From an uncultured Collinsella sp. (GTDB lineage Bacteria; Actinomycetota; Coriobacteriia; Coriobacteriales; Coriobacteriaceae): a DNA stretch of 64,000 bases. Each line of letters starts with the position of its first letter. Within the stretch, counting starts at the first letter, position 1. The notes beneath the pieces are model-generated. The model searched no databases, was not told the DNA's origin, and saw only the letters and a program-made list of their open reading frames with translations. Positions 43,234 through 51,243 of this stretch are shown here, one piece after another. Location of the stretch: assembly GCA_902491345.1 (NCBI GenBank), contig CABUHI010000007.1, positions 1-64,000 of the forward strand, read 5' to 3'. A program made the translations under genes and the position numbers.

Positions 43234-44580
43234 CTAAAGGGGGTGCGGACGATTTCTTGGACCGCGCCTAGGCGTATCCAATTGGGAATCCTCCGATGCG
43301 CCTTCGCACGCTCGCATGACCTCGATACCATGCGAGCGTGCGAACTCGACGAGCTCTGCGTTGCGGGCGTTTATGGTGCCGAAGGCGGCGGGGCACACAA
43401 TAAGGCGCGCACAGTGGACGAGGAGCTCTTTGGCGCGGGCTATGGTTTTATCCCCGATCGGCTCGAAGGCGCGCTCGGCCACGCATTCCGTCGCCAGGTC
43501 GCGCGCGAGCTCGCAGTCGATGTCCCCTTCGTGCAGAACGCCCGCGTAGAACGCCTTGCCCTGCCGGATGAGCTGGCGAAACACAGCCGACCCCGTACCT
43601 GCGCCGGCGATGACGAACGTGTGCGCATCACCGTGTGGGCGCCCAATTTCCACGCTGCCGAAGCGCTCGTTGAAGGTGCCATGCTGAAGGCCGTAGAGCT
43701 CGCCAATTGTCTCGCGCGTGAATATGTCCTCGGGTGCGCCGGCGCGGAAGACCCGGCCGTCCTTCACGCAAATCACCTTGTCGGCGCTTTTCTGCGCGAG
43801 CTCGAGTTCGTGGATGGACATGATGACAGCCACATTCCGCGATTTCGCAAGGTGGCGAAGTATTCGCAGCAGGTCGATCTGGTAGCGGATATCGAGATAC
43901 GACGTGGGCTCGTCGAGCACGAGCGCACGCGGATCCTGCGCGATGGCGCGTGCGAGCATGACGCGCTGGCGTTGCCCATCGCTTATCTGCATGAAGTCGC
44001 GCTCGGCCAGCTCTTCCACATGTGCGGTTTTCATGGCCTCGTCGACCCGACTATGGTCGTCGGGCGAGAGTGTGCCCATTCGCCCGGTGTAGGGATGTCT
44101 TCCCGCCTCTACGATATCGCGGCAGGTGAGGAGCTCGGTCCGGGGGCGATCTGTCAGCATAACGGCAAGGTTCCTTGCGAACTCCGCCGTCTTCCATCGG
44201 GAAATCTCCCGTCCGTCGAGCTCGACCGCGCCGGCAAGCGGTGCAAGATGGCGTGTGATGGTTTTCAAGATGGTCGACTTGCCCGAGCCGTTCGGCCCGA
44301 TGAGCGCCACGACGTCGCCCGCGCGAACCTCCAGATCGACACCTTTGACTACGACCTTCTTGTCGTAGCCCGCCGACAGGTCGCTTATGCGGAAAAGCGG
44401 CGCTCCGTCAGCCTGCGTTTCGACCGGGGTTTCGAGGTTCGACTCCGCTCGGAGGAGGCGTTCCGCGCGCAGTTCCGCACGAGCCGAAAGTGCCTTCTGG
44501 CGCTTTCGTGCGAGCTCAGGACTGTCTAAGCATGGAATGTTCCTTCCGAGCGTTTTGGGCCGCGGCACGAATTCCCCCAT
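43234..44580 (-). CDS. FecE/BtuD-type ABC transporter ATPase with N- and C-terminal extensions
   Basis: This 448-residue ATPase of the iron-siderophore/heme/B12 importer group is the energiser for the adjacent FecCD permease. The ABC module at about 62-290 has Walker A GPNGSGKST at 95-103, the signature SDGQRQR (SGGQ is commoner), and Walker B LVLDEPTSYLD. The first 61 residues are extra; residues 19-37 are encoded by a palindromic repeat. The C-terminal 150 residues form an additional alpha/beta domain (HTFVIAGAGTGSAVFRQL and AGVLHEGDIDCELAR) seen in some clostridial and archaeal FecE-like proteins, of unknown role. The ATG directly follows the permease stop codon. It is the last gene of the riboswitch-led unit; no terminator was recognised before tetR. 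Confidence 0.88.
   Translation of the reverse strand: MGEFVPRPKTLGRNIPCLDSPELARKRQKALSARAELRAERLLRAESNLETPVETQADGAPLFRISDLSAGYDKKVVVKGVDLEVRAGDVVALIGPNGSGKSTILKTITRHLAPLAGAVELDGREISRWKTAEFARNLAVMLTDRPRTELLTCRDIVEAGRHPYTGRMGTLSPDDHSRVDEAMKTAHVEELAERDFMQISDGQRQRVMLARAIAQDPRALVLDEPTSYLDIRYQIDLLRILRHLAKSRNVAVIMSIHELELAQKSADKVICVKDGRVFRAGAPEDIFTRETIGELYGLQHGTFNERFGSVEIGRPHGDAHTFVIAGAGTGSAVFRQLIRQGKAFYAGVLHEGDIDCELARDLATECVAERAFEPIGDKTIARAKELLVHCARLIVCPAAFGTINARNAELVEFARSHGIEVMRACEGASEDSQLDTPRRGPRNRPHPL
44471..44525. repeat. Palindromic repeat inside the ATPase coding sequence
   Basis: AGTTCCGCACGAGCCGAA, an inner stem AGTGCC/GGCGCT, TTCGTGCGAGC and AGGACTGT match the element at 34622-34675 outside the inner stem. 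The inner stem differs in sequence but still pairs. In frame on the minus strand it encodes residues 19-37 of the ATPase. Confidence 0.88.
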
Positions 44581-45621
44581 CTACCTCACCCGTTTCTTCA
44601 ACATGAGCGCGATAACCACCGGCGCGCCGAAGATGGCGGTGACGGCGCTGATGGAAAGCTCGACGGGAGAGAACAGCGTGCGCGCGATCAAATCGCAGCC
44701 CGCGCAGAAGATGGCGCCTCCCAAGAAGCACGCAGGAATCACGCGGATGGGCTTCGACGACTTCAGCGCCGACTTCACGAGATGCGGAACCGCGATGCCT
44801 ACGAACGACACCGGACCAGCGAACGCGGTCACGCAGGCGGAGAGAATGCTCGCTAGAAGGACGAGCACCACGCGAAAGCGTGCGACGTTCACGCCGACGC
44901 TTTTCGCGTAGGCTTCTCCCAGCTGGAAGGCGGAAAGGGGCTTCGATATCGCGAATACGCATGCGCTCACGGTGATCACCACGACCGCGATGACCGCGAC
45001 GTCGTCCCAGCTCGAACCCGAGAAGCTACCCAAAGACCAGTTGTGCAGGTTCACGATGGACTGGTCGTCGGCGAAGGCGATGAGGAAGTTCGTCGCCGCC
45101 GAGCAGATGTATCCCACCATGACGCCCGCCACGATGAGCATGGCCATGGAACTTATGCGCCGTGCGATGAGGAGCACGAAGCCGATGGTGATAAGCGAGC
45201 CCAGAAACGCTGCGGCCACCATGGCCGGCGAGGACATGGCCTGGTTCGCGCCCAGAAGTACGATCATCGTAAGCGCGACGACGAACTTTGCGCCCGAGGA
45301 GACGCCCAAGATGAACGGGTCGGCGATGGGGTTGTTGAAAAACGTCTGCAGCAGGAACCCGGAGAGCGAAAGTGCCCCGCCGAGAAGCACGGCTGAAAGC
45401 ACGCGCGGCAGGCGAATCTCCCAGATGATCTGGCTTTCCATGGAATTGGCCGCGCCGCCCGAAAGGATGCCGGGGATGTGGTCTGCGGGTACGAGCACGC
45501 TCCCGATGCACAGGTTGGTCCCGACGAGCACGATGAGGGCAACAGCGAGCAGCGCCGTCACGACGCGACACCGCGCGGCGCGCCCCGATTCGTCGTATGC
45601 CATGGAAAGTCGGCTTCTCAT
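44581..45621 (-). CDS. FecCD-family ABC transporter permease
   Basis: This 346-residue membrane permease of the BtuC/FecCD group has about nine or ten membrane helices. Family motifs are the RLPRVLSAVLLGGALSLSG segment, NPIADPFILGVSSGAKF, and the ATPase-contact region GPVSFVGIAVPHLVKS. It would form the homodimeric channel for a corrinoid, heme or metal-chelate substrate. It starts 4 nt after the binding-protein stop and ends directly at the ATPase start. Confidence 0.93.
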   Translation of the reverse strand: MRSRLSMAYDESGRAARCRVVTALLAVALIVLVGTNLCIGSVLVPADHIPGILSGGAANSMESQIIWEIRLPRVLSAVLLGGALSLSGFLLQTFFNNPIADPFILGVSSGAKFVVALTMIVLLGANQAMSSPAMVAAAFLGSLITIGFVLLIARRISSMAMLIVAGVMVGYICSAATNFLIAFADDQSIVNLHNWSLGSFSGSSWDDVAVIAVVVITVSACVFAISKPLSAFQLGEAYAKSVGVNVARFRVVLVLLASILSACVTAFAGPVSFVGIAVPHLVKSALKSSKPIRVIPACFLGGAIFCAGCDLIARTLFSPVELSISAVTAIFGAPVVIALMLKKRVR

Positions 45622-45625
45622 GGTG

Positions 45626-47197
45626 CTAGCCGAGCTTCCTCAGATAATGGAAGTCGCTCGCGTCATCGCCGGTGAACGCCCCGTGCAGCTCATCGATAAT
45701 GTCGGCGGTAGAGGTCATCTGCTGGTACATGTCGGCGCTTGTGACCCAGACGTTGCCGTTCTTCACGGCTTTGAACTGCGACAATAGCGCGTTTTTGCCT
45801 ACGAAGTCGTTCAAGGTGGCAACCGATTCGTCGATGGTGCCGTTGTAGACGATGATGTCGGCATCCTTTGCCGTCGCGTAGAAGCGCTCCATTTCGAGCG
45901 TTACTGACGAACCTGACGTCGACGCCGTCTGCGCGTCATCGAGCGCGTATTTGCCGCCTGCAAGCTCGATCATCTGCGCCACGTAGTCGCCCCTCCGCCG
46001 CGTGACGGCGGCCCCGTTCGAGTTGATGTAGAAATACGCCACGGTTTTACCTGACGACGCCAGCCCCGACGTTTGCTCGACGCGGGCCTTCTGCTCGTTG
46101 AACAGGTGCGTGGCCTCGTCTTCCTTGTCGAACAGGACGCCGAAAAGCTTAATCCACTCGACGCGCCCGAGTGCTTCGGGCTCGCTCGACGACTGTTCGG
46201 TGAGCACGACGAGCCCGAGCTTCTGCAGCTTTTCCTTCACATCGGGCGTGTGGTTGATCATGGTGTTCTCGATGGCGAGCGTGCAGCCCGAGGCCGATAT
46301 TCGCTCGTAGTCGGGCGCGCTGTACTTGCCGCCGTAGGCGATCGCCCCACTTTCGAGCGCACTTTTGAAGCCCGCGACCGAGCAATTGTCGGCCTTCGTG
46401 CCCGACATTAAGATATTGTCGTTCGCATCGAGCGCGTCGACTAGGCACATCGTCGCCGACGACACGAGGTACACTTTGTCGGCGGGACGCCTTATGACCG
46501 CGATGTCGGAGCTCAACCCATCAGGTACCTTCGCATCTTGCGGCACCACGAGGAAGCGCTCTCCGTTCGAAATGCAGATAAGCCGCAGGCCGCCTTCGTA
46601 CTCGTCGACAGTGAAGTGCTTGGCGTATTCAAGCTGAAGCGCCCCCGTCGGCTCCCAGCCGCAGCCCAAATCGGCGTTGTGGAAGTCGGCCGCGGCGCTT
46701 GAAGCCGTTCCCGCAGGGGAGCCGCCGCTTGCATCGTTGCCCGATTTCTCCTTCATGGTGGATGAGTCGAAGTGGAGCGTGTAGTCGATGGTATGCGGCG
46801 TCGACATGGCGACGGTCTCGGCCGACACGGCGATGTCCTCGTCGAGCGTGACGGGTATCTCGAACGTGGAGTTGCCTCCGTCGTTTACGGGCGCGTAGTC
46901 CACGCCGTCGACGGTCATCTTGTCGTAGTTCGAACTCGACCAGGTTATGGTCGCGGTGTAGGTGTCGCCATCCTTCACAATTGTGGTGGGTGAGGCGATG
47001 CTTGCGCGCCCTGACCCGCCGGAAAGCGAGACGCTCACAGTGTATTCCTGAGAGCCCGCCGTGGCACCGGTCGCGTTTGGGCTCGCACTGCACCCCGCGA
47101 ATGGAAGCGCGAGCAGAGCGACGATAACGCAGGCGATCGCGCGCGCCGCGATGCTGCGGCGCTTCCTGTTTTCCCCCTTGGGAAGAATCGACCGCAT
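45626..47197 (-). CDS. FecB/BtuF-type substrate-binding lipoprotein with N-terminal NEAT-like domain
   Basis: This 523-residue lipoprotein (lipobox LPFAGC, Cys36) has two parts. Residues about 45-150 form a beta-rich domain (ASIASPTTIVKDGDTYTATI, then EIPVTLDEDI and HTIDYTLHFD) whose strand pattern resembles heme-binding NEAT or iron-transport-associated domains. Residues about 165-523 form a class III periplasmic-binding protein of the BtuF/FecB type, usual for siderophore, heme or cobalamin uptake. The fusion lengthens it well beyond the usual 300-350 residues. The Shine-Dalgarno is weak, with translation probably coupled to the preceding gene 4 nt away. NEAT assignment is by eye and needs a profile search. 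Confidence 0.8.
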   Translation of the reverse strand: MRSILPKGENRKRRSIAARAIACVIVALLALPFAGCSASPNATGATAGSQEYTVSVSLSGGSGRASIASPTTIVKDGDTYTATITWSSSNYDKMTVDGVDYAPVNDGGNSTFEIPVTLDEDIAVSAETVAMSTPHTIDYTLHFDSSTMKEKSGNDASGGSPAGTASSAAADFHNADLGCGWEPTGALQLEYAKHFTVDEYEGGLRLICISNGERFLVVPQDAKVPDGLSSDIAVIRRPADKVYLVSSATMCLVDALDANDNILMSGTKADNCSVAGFKSALESGAIAYGGKYSAPDYERISASGCTLAIENTMINHTPDVKEKLQKLGLVVLTEQSSSEPEALGRVEWIKLFGVLFDKEDEATHLFNEQKARVEQTSGLASSGKTVAYFYINSNGAAVTRRRGDYVAQMIELAGGKYALDDAQTASTSGSSVTLEMERFYATAKDADIIVYNGTIDESVATLNDFVGKNALLSQFKAVKNGNVWVTSADMYQQMTSTADIIDELHGAFTGDDASDFHYLRKLG

Positions 47198-47201
47198 GGC
47201 G

Positions 47202-47735
47202 TTACTTCAGTGCGTCGGCGCGCAGATCGACGCCGGCGGATTCGAATACGAGCGTGCGGTCGTACCACCGCTCCCTTTTAATGCTCCACGCGGCGCAGGC
47301 AGTGTCCTCGTCGAGCGCATCAACGGGCACGTCGTAGGTGTACTTGCCTTCCGCGTTTTCCACATAGGGGATGAAGTCGGCCTCGCTTGCGGCGGCAGCC
47401 TCGTCGCCCGTGCCCATGAAGAGCTTGCCGTAGCCCGTGCCGGAAAGTGTCATCACGCAGTGCATGGAGCCGTTTTCCACGATGAGCTGGGCGTCCACAA
47501 TCCTGAACATGTTCGAGCTGGAATCTACGGTGATCGGATAGGTGCCGTCGGCCACCTTGTCGGCGGTGATGGGGGCAGCGCTTGCGCCCTCGGGCGCATC
47601 GGCCGCCTGTTCGGTCTTTTCCTGGGAATCGGCATCGCTTGCCTTTGCGCTGTCGATTGAATTTCCGCCGCAGCCGGCGAGCGAGAACGCGAAAAGCGCC
47701 GCCGACAGGGCGAAGGCGAGGGTTTTCTTCAACAT
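47202..47735 (-). CDS. Small lipoprotein with NEAT/iron-transport-associated-like beta domain
   Basis: This 177-residue lipoprotein has a signal peptide with lipobox SLAGC (Cys22), an acidic low-complexity linker, then a domain of about 120 residues (GTYPITVDSSSNMFRIVD, CVMTLSGTGYGKLFMGTG). It ends with YTYDVPVDALDE and a conserved-looking WSIKRERWYDR near the C-terminus. The strand order resembles the N-terminal domain of the binding protein next door, so the two may handle the same ligand. Function is otherwise unknown. It has AAAGGAA before its start and lies between cbiK and the binding protein in the riboswitch-led unit. Confidence 0.75.
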   Translation of the reverse strand: MLKKTLAFALSAALFAFSLAGCGGNSIDSAKASDADSQEKTEQAADAPEGASAAPITADKVADGTYPITVDSSSNMFRIVDAQLIVENGSMHCVMTLSGTGYGKLFMGTGDEAAAASEADFIPYVENAEGKYTYDVPVDALDEDTACAAWSIKRERWYDRTLVFESAGVDLRADALK

Positions 47736-47762
47736 GGAGGGGGTTCCTTTCAATCGCTTCGA

Positions 47763-47845
47763 CCGCCCGCGCCGTGCGGTGGGCGGGCGGAATGCGAATG
47801 CAACGGGCATGCGCCTTCAGTCGGGGAAGGCGCATGCCCGTTGCA
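47763..47845 (-). other. Two strong hairpins between cbiK and the small lipoprotein gene
   Basis: One hairpin has a perfect 19-bp stem (47799-47817 with 47827-47845, arm starting TGCAACGGGCATGCGCC) and a 9-nt loop. The other has CCGCCCGC/GCGGGCGG arms at 47763-47790. No U-run follows on the minus strand, so they look like mRNA-stability or partial-attenuation structures within the operon. Confidence 0.7.
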
Positions 47846-47880
47846 CGGGGACGCGACCGGCGCCCCCGTGCGCGGCGAGT

Positions 47881-48807
47881 TTACAGCTTGGCGATGGCGT
47901 CGTCCACGTGCGAGACGTAGATGTCGTCGACCGCGACGTTCTGTCCCAGACCCTGGAGCAGGCACGTCACTTCGAAGCCGGCGGCCACGAACTTCGCAGC
48001 CCAGCTGTCGGGGTCGGTCTCGTCTGCCATGTCGTTGTTCGCGTGGTCGCCCGCGACCACCATGAACGGCGCGAGCACGGCCTTCTTGTAGCCTGCGGCG
48101 CTCGCGGCGGCGATAACATCCTCGCAGGTCGGTTCAGCCTCGACGGTGCCGACGAAGAACTGCGTCAAGCCCTCGTTCTTAAACACTTCCTGCATCTTGG
48201 CATAGTCGGCGTTGGAATCGGCTTCGGTGCCGTGGCCCATGAGGCACAGCGCCGTCTTGCCGTCGTCGAAGGACGCCATGTTCTCCTTAATGGCTGCGGC
48301 CACCTTCTTGTAGTCGTCGTCGGAGGTGAGCAGCGGGTCGCCGAGCGAGATTTTGTCGAACTTGTCGGCGTACTTGTCGAGCTCGTCTTTCACGTCGGTG
48401 TATTCCAGGCCACCCATGAGATGCGTCGGCTGCACGACGATTTCCTTCACGCCGTCTTCCACGCAGCGGTCGAGCGCCTCGGTCATGTTGTCGATCGTGA
48501 TGCCGTCGCGCTTCTTCAGCTTGTCGATGATGATCTGCGCGGTGAAGGCGCGGCGGATATCGTAGTCCTGCCAGTACTTCTCGCGGATAGCGTCTTCGAT
48601 GGCGCCGATGGTGATGTGGCGCGAGTCGTTGTAGCTCGTGCCGAAGCTCGTGACGAGGATGACCGGCTTCACGGCCTTCTCCTTTTCACTCGATTTCTCG
48701 GAACTCGCTGAGGTGTTGGAGCAGCCCGCGAGCGCGACTCCGGCGAGCGCGACGGCTCCGGTTGCTGCGGCGCCCATGAAGCCGCGGCGTGACATCTGGT
48801 CGGACAT
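47881..48807 (-). CDS. cbiK: Exported CbiK-type sirohydrochlorin cobaltochelatase (Tat/lipoprotein signal)
   Basis: This 308-residue class II chelatase is related to Salmonella CbiK, which inserts cobalt into sirohydrochlorin. Active-site equivalents are retained: His192 in LMGHGTEA, Glu223 in VGTVEAEP and His255 in VAGDHANNDMAD. Unusually it starts with a twin-arginine motif SRRGFM (residues 6-11) and a lipobox ALAGC (Cys29), so it should be anchored outside the membrane. Desulfovibrio has a periplasmic CbiK (CbiKP), so an exported form has precedent. The start ATG follows GAGGAAAGG; the upstream in-frame ATG lies in the leader. It is the first gene of the B12-riboswitch unit, followed by uptake lipoproteins and an ABC importer. 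Confidence 0.88.
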   Translation of the reverse strand: MSDQMSRRGFMGAAATGAVALAGVALAGCSNTSASSEKSSEKEKAVKPVILVTSFGTSYNDSRHITIGAIEDAIREKYWQDYDIRRAFTAQIIIDKLKKRDGITIDNMTEALDRCVEDGVKEIVVQPTHLMGGLEYTDVKDELDKYADKFDKISLGDPLLTSDDDYKKVAAAIKENMASFDDGKTALCLMGHGTEADSNADYAKMQEVFKNEGLTQFFVGTVEAEPTCEDVIAAASAAGYKKAVLAPFMVVAGDHANNDMADETDPDSWAAKFVAAGFEVTCLLQGLGQNVAVDDIYVSHVDDAIAKL

Positions 48808-48937
48808 GGTTTTTCCTTTCCTCGGTTTGCCGGTCCCCCGGCGACAGTTGCTTGTCGGCACAAGCGAAAGAAAAGCGCACCCCTCGGGGTTCACAAGGAG
48901 CTAACGCCACGGCGATGCCGTGAGGAAAAGGCGAAGC

Positions 48938-49034
48938 AGTCTGGCTTGGGGCGCGAGGCGGTTCGCCCGCGCGTCCTATACAGTAATGTCCCTTGCCCAG
49001 GATTCCCACCTGGTTCCCTCCGCAAGCCAGCGCG
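48938..49034 (-). promoter_or_regulatory. Cobalamin riboswitch upstream of the cbiK unit
   Basis: On the minus strand the aptamer opens with CTGGCTT (49024-49030 in plus coordinates), which pairs with AAGCCAG (48941-48947) to close P1. Between them lie the core motifs GGGAACCAGGTGGGAATCC and GGGACATTACTGT, which match the B12 box. The aptamer is compact, about 97 nt. Downstream a CACGGC/GCCGTG hairpin at 48908-48922 lacks a U-run, so translational control or a more complex platform is likely. The leader runs another 100 nt to the cbiK start. Confidence 0.87.
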
Positions 49035-49105
49035 GGCTGTGCGGGCGCCGCGCCGGTCATTTCCTTTTATCCGATTGTCATATGCTCGTTGCCGAAACTT
49101 TTACT

Positions 49106-49134
49106 ATGATAGTGGGCACTTGTGAACGTGTCAA
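49106..49134 (-). promoter_or_regulatory. Consensus promoter of the riboswitch-led unit
   Basis: On the minus strand TTGACA (49129-49134) and TATCAT (49106-49111) are exactly 17 nt apart, about 70 nt upstream of the aptamer. The divergent plus-strand promoter for cbiF was not found; a TATGAT at 49105-49110 overlaps but has no -35. Confidence 0.85.
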
Positions 49135-49265
49135 AGCCAGGGCGGGCGGCATTGCGCCTTCTGCCTGCGTATTTGCGCCGATTGCCGCCGCAGGCGCCGT
49201 GTTTTGCCCGCTGCGCGAAGGGCGGCGTAAACGGTTGCGATGAGAAACGGGAAGGGAAGGCTCGG

Positions 49266-50057
49266 ATGATTCATATCGTTGGCGCAGGCTCGGGCGCCGC
49301 CGACCTTATCACGCTGCGCGGGGCGCGCCTTCTGCGCGCGGCCGACGTGGTCGTTTGGGCGGGAAGCCTTGTGAACCCCGAGCTGCTCGCTGAGTGCAAG
49401 GAATCCTGCATCGTCTACGACAGCGCGCACATGACCTTGGAGGAAGTGCTCGACGTGATGTGCGCGGCGGATGCGCGGGGCGAGGAAGTGGTGCGCCTGC
49501 ACACGGGCGACCCGTGCCTGTACGGGGCCATCCAGGAGCAGATGGACGCACTCGACGCGCGCGGCGTGGACTACGAGGTGGTGCCCGGCGTGTCGAGCTT
49601 TTGCGGTGCCGCGGCGGCGCTTCGCCAGGAATACACGCTGCCGGGAATCAGCCAGTCGGTCGTGATCACGCGGCTCTCCGGGCGCACCCCCATGCCCGCG
49701 GGCGAGGGCATGCGCACCATGGCGGAAAGCGGCTCGACTATGGTCATCTTCCTGAGCTCGGGTATGCTCGCCGAGCTTTCCGCCGAGCTTTTGGCCGCGG
49801 GCCGCAGCTTCGACGAACCGGCGGCGCTCGTGTACAAGGCGACCTGGCCTGAGGAGCGCGTGGTGCGATGCACAGTGGGCACGCTCGCCGATGCGGGCGC
49901 GCGAGAGGGCATCGACCGCACGGCGCTCGTGGTGGTGGGCCGCGTGCTCGGAGCTCGCGGCGGGCTTGCGCACAACGGCGCGCAAGCGGAGTCGTACGAG
50001 CGCAGCAAGCTTTACGACCCTTCGTTTGCCACGGGGTATCGGAAGGCGAGTAGCTAG
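49266..50057 (+). CDS. cbiF: Precorrin-4/cobalt-precorrin-4 C11-methyltransferase CbiF
   Basis: This 263-residue SAM-dependent methyltransferase acts in ring modification of anaerobic B12 synthesis. The tetrapyrrole methylase pattern is clear: IVGAGSGAADLITLRGARLL, then HTGDPCLYGAIQEQ, PGVSSFCGAAAAL and the CbiF-type SGRTPMPAGE. The start ATG lies behind GGGAAGG; the longer reading from 49122 was rejected. It begins a 15-gene coupled operon; 1 nt separates it from cbiD. Confidence 0.95.
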   Translation: MIHIVGAGSGAADLITLRGARLLRAADVVVWAGSLVNPELLAECKESCIVYDSAHMTLEEVLDVMCAADARGEEVVRLHTGDPCLYGAIQEQMDALDARGVDYEVVPGVSSFCGAAAALRQEYTLPGISQSVVITRLSGRTPMPAGEGMRTMAESGSTMVIFLSSGMLAELSAELLAAGRSFDEPAALVYKATWPEERVVRCTVGTLADAGAREGIDRTALVVVGRVLGARGGLAHNGAQAESYERSKLYDPSFATGYRKASS

Positions 50058-50058
50058 C

Positions 50059-51243
50059 GTGGCCTTCGAGCACTACATATATACCGGGACGACCCGCCTG
50101 CGCTGCGGCTACACCACGGGGAGCTGCGCCGCGCTCGCGGCGAAGGCGGCCTGCGAGATGCTCTTGTCACGAAAGCCCGTCGGCCGCGTGTCGATCGTCA
50201 CCCCCGGCGGGCTGCCCGTCGAGACGGATGTGGTCGACGCATGCATCGGCGAGGGGTGCGCCCAGTGCGCCGTGCGAAAGGACGCAGGCGACGATGCCGA
50301 TGTGACCGACGGCGTGCTCGTGTACGCGCGCGTGGAACATGCGGGGTCGGGCACGGGTGCTGCGGGCAGCAAGGACGTGCCCGCGCACGAATCGGAAGTT
50401 TCCGTCGATGGCGGCGTGGGCGTGGGGCGCGTGACGTTGCCCGGGCTCGAGCAGCCGGTGGGGGCGGCCGCCATCAACGCGACGCCGCGCGCGATGATTA
50501 CTTCGGCGGTGCGTGAGGTGTGCGCCGCGCACGGCTTTTCTGGAAACATTGCTGTGACGATTTCGGTACCCGAGGGTGTTGCCCTTGCCGAAAAGACCTT
50601 CAACCCGCACCTGGGGATAGAGGACGGCATCTCCATCCTGGGAACGACGGGCATCGTCGAGCCGCGCAGCCTCGCTGCCTTGCGCGACAGCATCGAGCTC
50701 GAGATCCGGCAGCATGCGGCTATGGGGCGGCGCGGAGTCGTGCTCACGCCCGGCAACTACGGCGCGCAGTTCATCTCGGGGCATTTCCACCTAAACGGTG
50801 CGCCGGTGGTCTTCATCTCCAACTTTGTGGGCGATGCGATTGATTGCTGCGTTCGCGAGGGATTCACCAATGTCCTTCTTGTGGGACACATCGGCAAGCT
50901 GGTGAAGGTCGCTGGCGGCATCATGGACACCCATTCGCGTACCGCTGACTGCCGCGCGGAGATTCTGGCCGCCCACGCGGCCTTGGCCGGCGCGGGCGCG
51001 AAGACCGTGTGCGAGATCATGTCGTCGGTCACGACCACGGCGGCGCTCGAGGTAATCGAGGCCGCCGGCGTGGGGGACGCTGTGCGCGCCTCGCTCGCTG
51101 CGGCAATCGAGGACAGGTTGCGCCGCCGCGCGGCGGGCGCATGCGACATCGCCGCGGTCGTGTTCGACGCCGAGCGCCGCGAGCTTTTCCGCACGTCGGG
51201 CGCCGATGCAGTTATCGGGAAATTGGGGGCGACGTATGAGTAA
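50059..51243 (+). CDS. cbiD: Cobalt-precorrin-5B C1-methyltransferase CbiD
   Basis: CbiD methylates C1 of cobalt-precorrin-5B in the anaerobic pathway. The 394-residue protein has the family opening LRCGYTTGSCAALAAKAA, the NATPRAMI segment, and GTTGIVEPRS, then LTPGNYGAQF and LLVGHIGKLVKVAGGIMDTHS. The start is GTG immediately after the cbiF stop. It overlaps cbiL by 8 nt. A Ser/Gly/Ala-rich insert around residues 95-115 (TGAAGSKDVPAHESE) extends the usual length slightly. Confidence 0.95.
   Translation: MAFEHYIYTGTTRLRCGYTTGSCAALAAKAACEMLLSRKPVGRVSIVTPGGLPVETDVVDACIGEGCAQCAVRKDAGDDADVTDGVLVYARVEHAGSGTGAAGSKDVPAHESEVSVDGGVGVGRVTLPGLEQPVGAAAINATPRAMITSAVREVCAAHGFSGNIAVTISVPEGVALAEKTFNPHLGIEDGISILGTTGIVEPRSLAALRDSIELEIRQHAAMGRRGVVLTPGNYGAQFISGHFHLNGAPVVFISNFVGDAIDCCVREGFTNVLLVGHIGKLVKVAGGIMDTHSRTADCRAEILAAHAALAGAGAKTVCEIMSSVTTTAALEVIEAAGVGDAVRASLAAAIEDRLRRRAAGACDIAAVVFDAERRELFRTSGADAVIGKLGATYE

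Noticed and set aside
49140..49265. Second cobalamin riboswitch before cbiF on the plus strand
   Set aside because: No GGTGxxAATCC or ACTGT core is present on that strand; only small GC hairpins.
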